From the NCBI GenBank assembly GCA_963920525.1, contig OY986438.1, positions 72,672,346 to 72,736,345 of the forward strand: DNA of 64,000 bases, in the 5' to 3' direction. The DNA is from Dichetophora obliterata (taxonomy: Eukaryota > Arthropoda > Insecta > Diptera > Sciomyzidae). Below the pieces are notes generated by a model, which searched no databases, was not told the DNA's origin, and worked only from the letters and a program-made list of their open reading frames with translations. A program made the translations under genes and the position numbers. This document shows, in pieces, positions 45,960-56,761 of this stretch. The number at the start of each line of letters is the position of its first letter. Positions within the stretch are counted from its first letter, which is position 1.

Positions 45960-46512
45960 TGAAAAAGTTGAGAATTCACTGTCCGTTGCTTATTGTTCTG
46001 GTAAACTAATTCGTTTAATTTTGTTTCAATTCTTATCTGATCGTTGTGGTCAGGAGTTCCGGCGATCCATTTCCATATGGTGCCTATTTAGTCAATTCCT
46101 CTTTTAGTTCTGTTTAGGTTTTTATCTTAATGGAACTTATTCCCCTAAACCAATCAGTAAGTATTTTTGCACCCTTGTCTATCTATGTCTCGAAAATAGT
46201 CTGGTCTAAAGATAGTTTTTTAACATGGTATTTCATTGACTTAAGGTCATCTTTTAATATTAACATATCTGTTCAGGAGAGGTTTGGTGGTAAGTGGTCG
46301 TTTGTGTACTGTATAATTTCATAATAATACGTTAAATTAATGAGGTGATACAATTCGCTCTGTTCTTTCCATATCGCGGCTTCACCATCTTCGAGTAGTA
46401 AATACTGCTCCCTTGAGTAATCAAAGATTTCTCCTAGTGAAGGAGTTATATCAACATTTCTGAAAAGAAACGAAACTGTCATAATTTTTTTAATTTCGTA
46501 TACTGTTGTCAT
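45960..46512 (-). pseudogene. Errantivirus env, first part
   Basis: The open minus-strand part (46273-46512) matches the surface portion of gypsy-type envelopes by order and composition (GEAAIWKEQSELYHLINLT). Downstream, in a broken frame, a basic processing-site-like motif and a hydrophobic segment can be recognised. Several stops and frameshifts are present. Described only as a decayed envelope of an insect endogenous retrovirus. Confidence 0.6.
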
Positions 46513-46999
46513 TATGAATTACTATAGTCTGTCGGTTGTTAGTTTGTACAATTCTATTCGTAAATCTTGGGTTTAGTTTGTTTCTACGGTTCTTCTGTTC
46601 GAATGACTTCTCATTGTCTGTAACTAATAGTTTTGCTTTGGAAATAAATTCAAGGATTCGAGTAACTTATTTCTTGCATCAGATATCATTAATTTGAACT
46701 GCTACTAAATATTTAGACAATGCATCTATTACCATAAGCCATTTATTCTTGTCGGCATGAAAAATGTCTGCGTGAATAATTTCTTCCTCCTCTTTAGATA
46801 AACGCGCCTCGCTATTAACTGTTTGCTACGGTGCCTTTCATATTTTCCTAATTTACATAGTTCGCAGAGTTTAGTGAATGAGGTTTCATTTTTAACCATA
46901 TTTGGCCACTTCTAATGCTTGCCGGTGTGCTCTTTCATAAGCTTCGCATATTTTAAAAGCTTGTTCCGTCCATGATTTAATAATTTAAAGGTTATTCGT

Positions 47000-47679
47000 A
47001 TTTTTGACGTTTTCGCAAATTGGTATACTTATTTGAATGAGAGCAGAATTAAGGCATGAGAGCAATGTCATTAGAGCAAAAAAGTATACGGTTGCATTAA
47101 TATCATACTAGTTGGTACTAAAATGACTACAATACATTTTTCTCTAGTACTTTTAATACTCTGTTTTTTTAGTGCATCAATAACTTACTAAAAAAAATTT
47201 TTAATTAACTTGAATGAAAATTAATTTAATTAATTTATAGAAATACTAAAATAGAAATTATATATTTTTTATTTTAGGAACATTTTACCTTTAGCAAAAA
47301 ATGCCTTTTTTATTTATTTTTTTAATGTGTATTTAGAGCTTAAAAAGCTAATAGTGAAAAAATTAAGGGCCACTCTCAAGTCGTTTAAAAGTTATAGTGG
47401 TCCAAAGTTAGAAAAAATGGCCTTAAAAACATTTGCTTTTTTTACTTTCCAATAAAACTAATCTTTATGGGTATCACAAGAAAGGTAATGCAATATTCTA
47501 TTCAACGAGGTATAAAACTTGAAAACCCATGCATATCTCTTGACGTTTTACGTTTGAAGATGTTTTTGTGATATGATATTTTTGTCCTTGAAATGCTCCC
47601 AAATTGATGTAAAACCGAAGTTTTTACATTATTTAAGATAAGTGTGTAAATAAAATTGTGATTTAGAAAATAAGAAGTG
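47000..47679. other. Non-coding flank of the LTR element
   Basis: AT-rich and no gene seen. Its last four bases (AGTG, 47676-47679) are the left target duplication of the 412-like element. Confidence 0.6.
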
Positions 47680-48250
47680 TGTAGTGTGCATATAGGCAAC
47701 ATGTAATTCATAATGTATAAATGCTTCTCAACTGCAGCTAACATATGCTGACTAACCAAGACCGTCGCTTATATTTATAACACACTAGCAGCGTCAACCT
47801 TAAATGTGACGAATTGCAAATTGAGCTGAATACAGCAGAATTGGTATGTGGCTCAATGACTGTCTTTTTGTTTGAAGTAATGTTTTTGTTTACATTGCAT
47901 CTATTTGTAAATATCGGTCAACTGCAGTTATTTAAAATATCGGTCAACGATGGTCGATTTACACATGTCACACTTTTCCATATTTTATAATAATATATTT
48001 ATATGTATTAAGAATTATAGATATGTATCATTTACTAGAGTAAGAACAAGAATGCCAAAAATCTTGGTATAAATACCAGTACTTTTTAATAAAGAATTCA
48101 GACTTGACTTAAACCTAAAATGATGTGCTAGTCGCTGTTGATTTATTCGAGTTCTCAAGTGGGGCATTCTGATGCTCTGAATTGTCGGCAAAGCCTTGCT
48201 GCACTAAATAAATAAGGCAAATTTTCCAACCCTCATACAAACATATTACA
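47680..48250 (+). repeat. 5' LTR (571 bp)
   Basis: Starts TGTAGTGTGC and ends CATATTACA. It contains TATAATAATATATTT, a TATAAATACC core-promoter-like site (48070) and AATAAAG (48090). It is followed by the primer-binding site. Confidence 0.95.
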
Positions 48251-48301
48251 TGGCGATCCTGCCAAATCGGCACAAGGACCAATAGAAATAAAAAAAAAAA
48301 A

Positions 48302-48670
48302 ATGTACAAATATGACAAAGAAGAGCTGGATCTGTTATTTGAAGAATTAAACCAGCTTATGAAGATAGAAGAATACGAGCCAACACAATCCATTGAAGCA
48401 GCTACACCACCAGTTCCAACGCCTCTAACAGCTGACCAGCAGAAGGCAATTTCTTTAGAAGAATACATCAAAAGGACAAACAAATCTACACCAACAACTG
48501 CTGCACCGACTCAAGCAGAAACTTATAAGCCTAAGAAGCGTGGAGGAAAGCAGAGAGGACTGAAAAAGCAGCTTGCTGAACTCCGAAGATTAGCTGGAAT
48601 AGCTTTTGGTGAAAACAAAAAGAAACTACAAGCGGAAATCAAGTTAACCAGACAACAGATAAAAAGCTAA
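48302..48670 (+). CDS. Small ORF-a upstream of gag, basic coiled protein
   Basis: 122 codons, intact. The acidic N-terminal part (DKEELDLLFEELNQLMKIEE) looks helical. A Pro/Thr-rich middle follows, then a very basic C-terminal half (KPKKRGGKQRGLKKQLAELRRLAG) that could bind nucleic acid. I recognise no named domain. It is the first ORF after the primer-binding site. In 412/mdg1 elements small ORFs occupy this place, but their function is not established to my knowledge. A 3-base gap separates it from ORF-b in the same frame. Confidence 0.75.
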   Translation: MYKYDKEELDLLFEELNQLMKIEEYEPTQSIEAATPPVPTPLTADQQKAISLEEYIKRTNKSTPTTAAPTQAETYKPKKRGGKQRGLKKQLAELRRLAGIAFGENKKKLQAEIKLTRQQIKS

Positions 48671-48673
48671 GAA

Positions 48674-48901
48674 ATGGTATGGACAATTGTGCTCCCAAAG
48701 GCAAGACAAACAATAATGAGTACCACCAACAACAACAACAACAACAATAACAACGGCAGCAGTAACAGCGCTGATATAAACACTTTGATAGGAATAATTT
48801 GTATAATTTTTATGTTACTTATTATAATAAAGTGGATAATAACATATTTTAAGAACTATCTCAAAAAACAATTAACTAGAAGTATTACCAACACTGTCTA
48901 A
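48674..48901 (+). CDS. Small ORF-b upstream of gag, one-pass membrane microprotein
   Basis: 75 codons, intact, starting three bases after the ORF-a stop in the same frame (TAA GAA ATG). An Asn run (NNNNNNNNN) is followed by the hydrophobic segment NTLIGIICIIFMLLIIIKWI (about 20 residues) and a Lys/Arg-rich tail, so a type of tail-anchored or single-pass protein is predicted. A later in-frame Met (MSTTNNN, at 48717) is an alternative start. No homologue is recognised. Its being open beside broken gag/pol suggests either chance (it is short) or constraint. Confidence 0.7.
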   Translation: MVWTIVLPKARQTIMSTTNNNNNNNNNGSSNSADINTLIGIICIIFMLLIIIKWIITYFKNYLKKQLTRSITNTV

Positions 48902-48934
48902 AAAAAAAAAATTCAAATAAAAGCAATTTTAAAT

Positions 48935-49173
48935 ATGATTAAATTTGGAACTAATGCAAAGTACCAGGGATGTTGTGGTCCATTGTTCAGCGAAAATTGC
49001 GCTTACTGTAAAAAAAAATAAAAATAATAGATATAGGAAAAGTATTTTATATTAAGTATAACAAGAAAAGCTGGCATTCACAGTATTTTAAATGTAGCAA
49101 ATGCAATTGTAATTTAGTAAAAACAGGTTTCTTAATTGAGGAGCCGGAATTAAAATGTAAGTTTTGTGCATAA
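48935..49173 (+). pseudogene. Small ORF-c upstream of gag, LIM-like zinc protein
   Basis: From ATG 48935 the frame gives CCGPLFSENCAYCKKK, then hits a stop in an A run. In the neighbouring frame it continues to KSWHSQYFKCSKCNCNL and ends ELKCKFCA before TAA. The order CxxC, then WHxxxFxCxxC, a Leu, and a final CxxC follows a LIM domain, except that the Cys normally three after His is Tyr. A one-base slip in the A-rich tract at about 49010-49020 explains the break. The stop overlaps the probable gag start (TAATG). Confidence 0.6.
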
Positions 49174-50268
49174 TGAGTAACGAAATAATAAAATTAAAAG
49201 AAATATTAACTACTTTAAAAAAAGAGTCCAAATAGAACTTACACAAATGAATATATAAACAAAATCAGACTAATACTACAAAACAGTTTAAAAACAATAG
49301 AAGAAGAAACTAGCATCAAAAGCCTGAAAGAGGACATAATAACCTTTTATAATATAGAAAAAGAAATACTAAAATTTTTGAAAGTAAAAGAAACCGCAAT
49401 GGCAAACTTTGATTTATTAACCGCGGTAAAGTTAATACCCGAATTTGACGGAGAACAGAAAAATCTATAAAAAATTTTAAATTTGGTAGAATTCTACGGA
49501 GATTCGCTTAAGGATGATAACGAAAAGGCTAAATTGGTTAAATTTGTTTTGTCAACAAAACTAACAGACAGAGTTAAGAATAAATTACTTACAGATTCCA
49601 AACCTGAACATATTGCAAGTTTGAAAGCAATCTTGAGTAAGAATTACAAATCTAATAAAAATGCATTAAACATTCACGTTGAATTATCAAGAGTATATCA
49701 AGGGAACGCAAGTGTCAATGTTTTTGTTGAAAGAATAAAATCTTTAATAGCCACTTTAAATCAAATTCAGATAGAAGAACAGGGTGAAACAAATAGAGAG
49801 CTAATAGTAATTTTAAATGACCAACTCGCTCTGAGTGCATTTAAAAACGGACTGAATGACCATATTAAATCGGTTGTTCTAGCTTCAAGAGCCACAAAGT
49901 TTAATGAAGCAGTACAAATTGCTACAGCAGCAGAAACAAGGCCAACACAGAATAATTTAGCCACACGATACAGACCGAACTCTAATAGAAATAATAACAG
50001 ATTCAATAGCTTTAACAGTTACCGATTTAATAATAATAATAATAATAATAATTTCCAAAACAACAATAATTATCAGCTGCAAAACACAAATAACAGGAAT
50101 AATTACAACAATAATAGGTTTAATAACACACAGAATAGGGGGAATAGACAATACAATGGCCAAAGATTTGGACATAATAGCGGACAAAGGGTTGGACAAA
50201 ACCAATCGGGAAACGCAAATTTCCCCGGTCAAGCGAACCGGGGCAATTTCGTGCGGCAAAGACGGTAA
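49173..50268 (+). pseudogene. 412-like gag
   Basis: Probable start ATG at 49173 overlapping the ORF-c stop. There is an early stop (about 49233), a frameshift region and a further in-frame stop near 49468, then 261 open codons to 50268. The capsid-like part (KLVKFVLSTKLTDRVKNKLL, VELSRVYQGNASVNVFVERI) fits 412/mdg1 Gag. The C-terminus is an Asn/Arg/Gly-rich tail (FNNNNNNNNFQNNNN) with no CCHC knuckle, and probably binds RNA. Protease continues in the -1 frame, as is usual for -1 frameshifting. Confidence 0.8.
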
Positions 50269-50482
50269 ATTTAGCACGCACATTGTGCACAACAAATTTT
50301 GTGACACTTCAAATAAAAGACGAAAAAGGAACATTCACTTTTCTGATAGACACCGGAGCAGACATTTCGATTTTAAAGAATTATTCAAAGAAAATTTATT
50401 ATAATAATACATGTAGAATAAATGGGTTTACAGATAAAGCTATCTATTCCAAAGGAACGTCTAAGATAGACTTAGTAATAGG

Positions 50483-53221
50483 TACGGTGACCATCCGTAC
50501 TGTATAATACAGTACAGTACTGTATTTTAAGGCAATGTCCTGTACAATTTATTTTGTTATGTAAAACGTGTAAATGTTCTGTATTTTATAAAATGTACTG
50601 TTTTTGTACTGTATTCTATAAAAACTATTGAAAAATTTTATAATATAAAAAAATATTTACAAAACATCAAGTGTAAGCAGTAACATTTGATGCAAACAGG
50701 TCCTAAATTACTGAACACACTAAACACATCTCCTGTAAACGAACGTTGCACAACACTGAAACAATGTTGGCATCAGCTGTCACGTAAAACAACGTAAAAG
50801 TATTTGAAAATATTAACTAACGTATTGACACAGCGGCTTTGGGAAAGTAATCTAGTTCCAAGAAAAACTTAATAAAATTGGATAAAACGCTGTTGTAACG
50901 AAAGAGGTAAGTTTAAGTTAAAATAACAATTAAAAAAACTGAAATATAATATCTTAGCTCCATGGCGCCCAGGAGAAAATGTGTTTTTAATGAAGACTTA
51001 CAAAGCCAATATGATTTCATTAAAAAAACAACGAGATCCAGTGAAGTGCAATGTTGCAAATGTATGGCCATATTTTCTATTGCGAACAGTGGCAAAGTTG
51101 ATATCGAACAGCACTTGAAAACTCAAAAACATAAAAGAGCTGATATTGCTGCATCCTCTAGCAAAACAATATCGAAGTTTCTTCGGACCAAGGCAATAAA
51201 TAATGCAGATAAAAAAGTCCTCATCACCGAAGGTACTTGGGCGTTTCACACGGTAAAACACAACCATTCGTTCCGATCAAACGATTGCACTTCAAGACTC
51301 ATAAAAAATTGTTTTGATGAAAAATACTCCTCTGCTCGCACTAAATGTGAAGCAATTGTCTGCAATGTCTTGGCACCGCATTCCATTCAGCAAATTAAAA
51401 CTGATTTGTGTGCAGCAAAATTTATCACCGTATTTTCTGATTGTTCTAATCATGGCAGCACAAAAATATGTCCAGTGCTTGTACGCTATTTTTTACCGCA
51501 TAAAGGAGTCCAAGTTAAAATACTAGAAGTTGATGACTTGCCAGGCGAATCATCTGACATTTTGACAAAATATATTTACGACCTTTTAACTAAATTTGAT
51601 GCAAACAACAAACTTCTTGCCATATGCGCAGATAACACTAATTGTAACTTTGGTGGGGCAGGAAGACGGGGGAAAAATAATGTTTTCCATAAGCTTCAAG
51701 AATCTACTGGAAATATCCTTATTGGAATAAACTGCGCAGCTCATATATTGAATAATTGTATTCAAACGTCTATAGATTGTCTTCCCATAGATACCGAAGT
51801 AGTTCTTGTAAAAATATATTCGTATTTCTATATTTATACTGTTCGTGTAGAAGAATTTAAGATTATTTGCGATACAGTAGATACAGAGTATAAAAAATTA
51901 ATTGGATTTAGCAAGACCAGATGGCTTACTCTTAAACCGTCAATGGAAAGAATTTTGAAACTTTTTAAACCATTAAAAATATACTTTTTATCCCAAATTA
52001 AATGCCCAACAATTCTACGACAATTTTTTAATGACCCTTGCTCCGAAGTTTGGCTATTTTTTGCTCATTGCCAGGCTACTCTTTTTCATAATAATATTGC
52101 GCAGATTGAGTCCCAGAAAATATGCATGATGGAAGTGTCCCTGATCATTAAGGAGCTTGAATTGAAAATTAAACAACGTAGAGATGAAATATTTCTGCCA
52201 TTTGTTGTTAAAAGAATGATTACTGAATTAGATAAAATGGGCGTTATCAATGTAGACCAATTTAAAGAACACGCAAGTAGTTTTTACAATAGCTGTATTG
52301 ATTATTTAAGCCAATGGGGAAATGCATTCGAAGAAGTAGAAGTGTTGGGATGGGTGCTTCTCCGTGCAGTGCCTTCTTGGGACGAAGTCGAAAAAAGTCT
52401 TATATTTATTTTGGAAAAGAGAAACGACTTGGTTATTAATGACAGTGACGTATTTGACGAATTTGGGTGCGTTAAAAGTTATGTGACAGTGGATAAGTTA
52501 AAAGAATGGTTAGATTGTCAAAAGTTACCGGAGGAGAGATGGGTGGAAATGTTTAAACACTTTGAAGCAAATAACATAAATTTTAAAAATATCTTACAAA
52601 TTGTTGAGTTTAGTTTATGTTTACCGGGGTCAAATGCTCCAACAGAAAGAGTTTTTTCAATTTTAAATAATATTTGGACTACTGAAAAAAGTCAGTTAAA
52701 AGTAGAGACAGTAAAATCTATTTTAATTACGAAATGTAACTATGATCTTAGTTGTGTACAGTTTAAAGAATACTTAACCGAAAATGAAGATTTAGTAAAG
52801 CAACTGTATTCCTCTGAAAAATACCAAAATTAATAATAGACTGATATTTGTATACATTTCTTTTTATTTTACTTTATTATTTATATTTTAAGCTAATTAA
52901 TAACTACATTGAACAGAAACCTGTAATATGGATTTAAACTATTCACTAAAATTAACTGCGTTTAACCTTTTTATTTTTAATGAACAAGTGATATCTGGAA
53001 AATTAATTTAATATGTACTTACCTTATGCAAAGCAATATCAAAATTGCAAACCAATATACAAAGCGTAATATGACATTAACTGTTTAATGTTTTTAATTA
53101 TATTTAATGAACTCGTATCTATACAAAATATACTATTATATACCCAATAAAAATCCTAAAAATAAAATATTTAAAATTTTGGTTTGTCCTGTATTTTGGT
53201 CTAAAAAATATGGTCACCGTA
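50483..53221 (+). mobile_element. Complete hAT transposon
   Basis: 2739 bp with perfect 12-bp inverted repeats TACGGTGACCAT and an 8-bp target duplication GTAATAGG (50475-50482 and 53222-53229), exactly the hAT pattern. Subterminal copies of CTGTATTTT or close variants occur at both ends. One uninterrupted 623-codon transposase lies inside. It is inserted in the protease frame of the 412-like element, so it is the younger of the two. Confidence 0.96.
50962..52833 (+). CDS. hAT-family transposase with BED-type finger
   Basis: 623 codons, intact. The N-terminus has a BED-like zinc finger (QCCKCMAIF, then QHLKTQKHKRA) for DNA binding. The RNase H-like core shows FSDCSNHGSTK (first Asp), ICADNTNCNFGG (second Asp), GINCAAHILNNC, and SKTRWLTLKPSMERI in the insertion domain. 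The C-terminus has LPGSNAPTERVFSILNNIW (catalytic Glu and the dimerisation region). It would excise by double-strand break with hairpin formation on flanking DNA, as hAT enzymes do. The start MAPRRK is upstream of the finger and is the best choice. I see no damage to core residues. Confidence 0.93.
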   Translation: MAPRRKCVFNEDLQSQYDFIKKTTRSSEVQCCKCMAIFSIANSGKVDIEQHLKTQKHKRADIAASSSKTISKFLRTKAINNADKKVLITEGTWAFHTVKHNHSFRSNDCTSRLIKNCFDEKYSSARTKCEAIVCNVLAPHSIQQIKTDLCAAKFITVFSDCSNHGSTKICPVLVRYFLPHKGVQVKILEVDDLPGESSDILTKYIYDLLTKFDANNKLLAICADNTNCNFGGAGRRGKNNVFHKLQESTGNILIGINCAAHILNNCIQTSIDCLPIDTEVVLVKIYSYFYIYTVRVEEFKIICDTVDTEYKKLIGFSKTRWLTLKPSMERILKLFKPLKIYFLSQIKCPTILRQFFNDPCSEVWLFFAHCQATLFHNNIAQIESQKICMMEVSLIIKELELKIKQRRDEIFLPFVVKRMITELDKMGVINVDQFKEHASSFYNSCIDYLSQWGNAFEEVEVLGWVLLRAVPSWDEVEKSLIFILEKRNDLVINDSDVFDEFGCVKSYVTVDKLKEWLDCQKLPEERWVEMFKHFEANNINFKNILQIVEFSLCLPGSNAPTERVFSILNNIWTTEKSQLKVETVKSILITKCNYDLSCVQFKEYLTENEDLVKQLYSSEKYQN

Positions 53222-53311
53222 GTAATAGGTGAAAAAATAATAAACCATGAATTTTAGGTCATTGATGACAATTTCAATTTATCAACTAATGGTATATTAG
53301 GGCGAGATTTC

Positions 53312-54508
53312 TTGCAATTATACAACTGTAAAATTGACTATGAAACTTATGTTTTAATCATTAGCTATAACGAAGATGAGATAATACTATCAATGAACAT
53401 GAATACAAAGAACATTGAAAGCATTACAATACCACCAAGAACAGAAACCATACAAGCTGTGGAATTTCAATTAGAACGTGACAGTGTTGTGGTTGGCAAA
53501 GAAATAAGCAAAGGAGTATTTTTAGCAAACTCAATTGTTCCTTCCAACGGTATTAAACATGTAAAAATACTAAACACTAGGGACACTGAAATTTCAACTG
53601 ACAATATTATTATAGGAATACAACCGCTCAGAGACTTTGAAATATTCACATACTCAATCAAACAAAATCATGAAGAAAGACGACGGGATCTAATAAAAGA
53701 ATTAAGTGTTGAAAGTCTAGATAAAAAAGCAAAAGAAGACATATTAAGATTATGTGAACAGTTCCAAGAAATATTTCATTTAGAAGGAGAAATTTTAACA
53801 AATAATAATTTTTATAAGCAAAAAATAGACATAAATGACACAACTCCAGTATACATAAAAAACTATAGATTACCACACACACAGTTAGAAGAGATAGATA
53901 AACAAGTCTCAAATTTGCTTGAAGAAGACATAATAGAACCATCAACTAGTCCATATAATTCCCCATTACTTATAGTACCAAAGAAAGGCAAAGAAGGTAA
54001 ATCTAAGTGGAGGCTAGTTGTAGATTTCAGATATTTAAACAAAAAAATAGTTGACGACAAATTCCCGCTAACAAGACTGGATGACGTACTGGACAAAGTA
54101 GGAAATGCAAAATATTTCTCCACTCTTGATATGACCAGCTCATTCCACCAAATACCACTAAGTACAGAATCTCGACACGTAACCGCTTTTTCAACAAATC
54201 AAGAACATTATCAGTTTAAAAGACTACCATTTGGTTTAAAAATTTCAACAAACAGTTTTCAAAGAATGTTATCAATAGCATTAAGTGGTTTGCAAGCATC
54301 AGCTTTTCTATATGTAGATGATGTAATTGTTTTTGGCTCAAATCTAAGAGAGCACAATGAAAATTTATTAAGGGTTTTTCAACGTCTACGCAAATATAAT
54401 CTGAAACTCAATCCAGGAAAATGTAATTTTTTAAAACCAGAAGTTGTATATCTCGGTCATCTTATTACCTCAGATGGAGTACGTACAACCCAGCAAAATA
54501 TGAAGTAA
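53312..54508 (+). pseudogene. 412-like reverse transcriptase
   Basis: 398 open codons. RT motifs: KWRLVVDFRYLNKKI, FSTLDMTSSFHQIPL, FKRLPFGL and FLYVDDVIVF (catalytic YVDD), then LNPGKCNFL and YLGHLIT. The frame shifts near 54488-54508 by one base. Converts element RNA into DNA in the cytoplasmic particle. Confidence 0.92.
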
Positions 54509-55209
54509 TAAAAAATTATCCAGTACCTGAAAATACAGATGAAACTAGAAGATTTGTTGCATTTTGCAATTACTACCGAAGGTTCATTCAAGATTTTGCA
54601 GATATTGCTAAACCATTGAATCAGTTACTAAAGAAAAAACAGATTTTTAGCTGGACAGCAGAATGCTCTAGAGCTTTTAACACATTAAAAGAAAAACTCA
54701 TGAGCCCTCCCATTCTCAGTTATCCAAATTTTTCCAAACCGTTCATTTTAACAACAGATGCATCAAATCATGCTATAGGAGCGGTGTTGTCCCAAGGAGA
54801 AATAGGGACAGACAAACCAATAGCATATGCGAGCAAATCCTTTAATAAACATGAATTAAATAAACCGATAATAGAAAAAGAGTTATTAGCAATTCATTGG
54901 GGAATAAACTTTTTCCGTCCTTACCTATTTGGTAGAAAGTTTATAGTTTACACTGACCATAGACCACTAGTAAGTCTTTTTACGCATAAGAACCCTTCAT
55001 CAAAATTAACCAGAATACGGGTTGACCTAATGGACTATGACTTTGAGATAATATTCAAGCAAGGAAAAATGAACACAAACGCGGACGCACTTTCCAGAAT
55101 ACAATTAGATTCCAGTAAACTTAGAGAAATGATACCAAAACATGATGTTAATGTTATTACGTGCGCAATAAAAAAAAATTTTGAAGAGAACAAAAAAGAA
55201 AAAAAATGA
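54509..55209 (+). pseudogene. 412-like RT connection and RNase H
   Basis: After the shift, the frame gives FCNYYRRFIQDFADIAKPL and, from 54616, the RNase H domain: LTTDASNHAIGAVLSQ, EKELLAIHWGI and YTDHRPLVSLF, ending KMNTNADALSRI. A second frameshift falls in an A8 run at about 55200 and leads into the integrase frame. Confidence 0.9.
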
Positions 55210-56647
55210 AGAAATAAATGAAAACCGTGCAATTGCCTTAGACTCAAATGTGGGGATTGATCACCTTCACATCTGGGACTGTGTATCAATATCAGACACT
55301 AGGCGAGTGAAGAAATTAGAATTCAAGAAAAATGTAAAAAGATATAAGGGTACCAAAAGTATTATAATAAATATAGCAGCAAACACTGTACTTGTGGAAT
55401 TTAACGATAATTCTCTATCAGACGTAAAATTGATTTTGAAGAAGTTAATATTCATGACAAACAATGCAGATGTAAAAAAGGTAGCGCTTCCAAGAGATAG
55501 TAAAATTTTTGAAAATGTGAACATAAGTGAGTATAAAGATATATTTAATGAGCTGCAAAAGAATAAGAGAGATAATGAATGTTTTAAAATAATGTTATAT
55601 GAACCTCCAAGGCAGGTTAAAAGTGAGCAAGAAATGCACAGGATAAGAGAACATCATAATTCAAAGTTAGGAGGACATTGTGGTATCAGAAAGTGTATAG
55701 GAAAATTAAAACAAAAGTTTGTCTGGAAAAATATGAAAAAAAAAGTTAAGAAATTTATTAACAATTGTGAAATTTGCAATAAAGTAAAAATAACTAAATA
55801 CACTAAAGAAAATTTCGAATTAACGGATACTCTAAACGCGTCATTTGAAACAATCACGATTGACACTGTAGGTTCTCTAAGACCATCCAAAGGTTACAGA
55901 TATATATTAACACTTCAATGCGAGTTAACAAAATTCGTGGAAGCATTTCCATTGGAAAGCAAAGATGCTATAACAGTCGCAAAAGCAATAGTAGAAAAAT
56001 GTATTCTTAAATATGGATGTTTCAGAAAAATGTTGACAGACAAAGGAACCTAATTTACTAACGAGTTATTAAAGAATATATGTAAATTATTGAATATAGA
56101 TAAATTTGTTTCGACACCTTTCCATCATGAAACGTTAGGCTCAATAGAAAGAAATCATAGAGTACTAAACGATTACTTAATGACAGTAGGTGATAAAGAT
56201 AATTGGGACGACTGGCTACCATATTATACGTATTGCTATAATTCGATGCCGCATAGCAGCACAAATTACTCACCATTTGAATTAGTTTTTGGAAAATTAT
56301 GCGCATTACCATGCGAAGTAATGACAAACAAAGAACAAATATATGACTTAGACAATTATCTGAATGAGTTAAAATGTAAATTAAGATATTCACACGAACA
56401 AGCTAGAAATAACCTCATAGAAACTAAGAATACAAGATGTAATAATCAAAAACATATACATAAATCGAATTTTAGTGTAGGTGATTATGATTATTTAAAA
56501 GTACAAAATAAGAAAAAATTTGATAAGCCATATAAAGGCCCATATAAAATAATTTCGCAAAATAAATGTAATAGCATTATAAAACTAGATGATAAGTTAC
56601 ATGAAATACACAATAATAATTTAGTAAGATCTAGACAAGAACATTAG
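55181..56647 (+). pseudogene. 412-like integrase
   Basis: The HHCC zinc end (MHRIREHHNSKLGGHCG, CEICNK) is followed by TIDTVGSLRPSKG (first Asp), MLTDKGT and then a TAA in place of the expected Glu codon at 56051-56053, and SIERNHRVLNDYL (catalytic Glu) in the continuing frame 56090-56647. The C-terminus SVGDYDYLKV and YKGPYKI matches the usual tail. The single nonsense change looks like GAA to TAA. Confidence 0.9.
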
Positions 56648-56761
56648 ATATTTTAAGAGACATAGTTATAAACAGCGCTATAGATTAAAAATAGATAGCA
56701 AATGACATTTATTTAAATTTTAAGATATGTAAACAAATATCATTATTTTTTGGGGGAAGGA

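Larger units (their letters stand above)
42780..46990 (-). mobile_element. Errantivirus-like gypsy remnant with internal insertion
   Basis: Minus-strand order: integrase fragment (46690-46985: a CELCKLGKYERHR zinc end and HADIFHADK near the first catalytic Asp), then env (46273-46512 and on to about 45960), then about 2.4 kb of unrelated DNA (about 43480-45900), then more env (about 42780-43470). The central pol is deleted. No LTRs were identified. Non-functional. Confidence 0.65.
50283..53311 (+). pseudogene. Retroviral-type protease, split by the hAT insertion
   Basis: The active-site motif FLIDTGADISILKN is at about 50340-50380. The frame is cut at IDLVIG (50470-50485) by the hAT element and resumes in register after 53230 (EKIINHEF, then a stop, then GILGRDFL, the second conserved protease motif). 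Deleting the insertion and one target copy restores the phase. The aspartic protease would process Gag-Pol. Confidence 0.85.
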
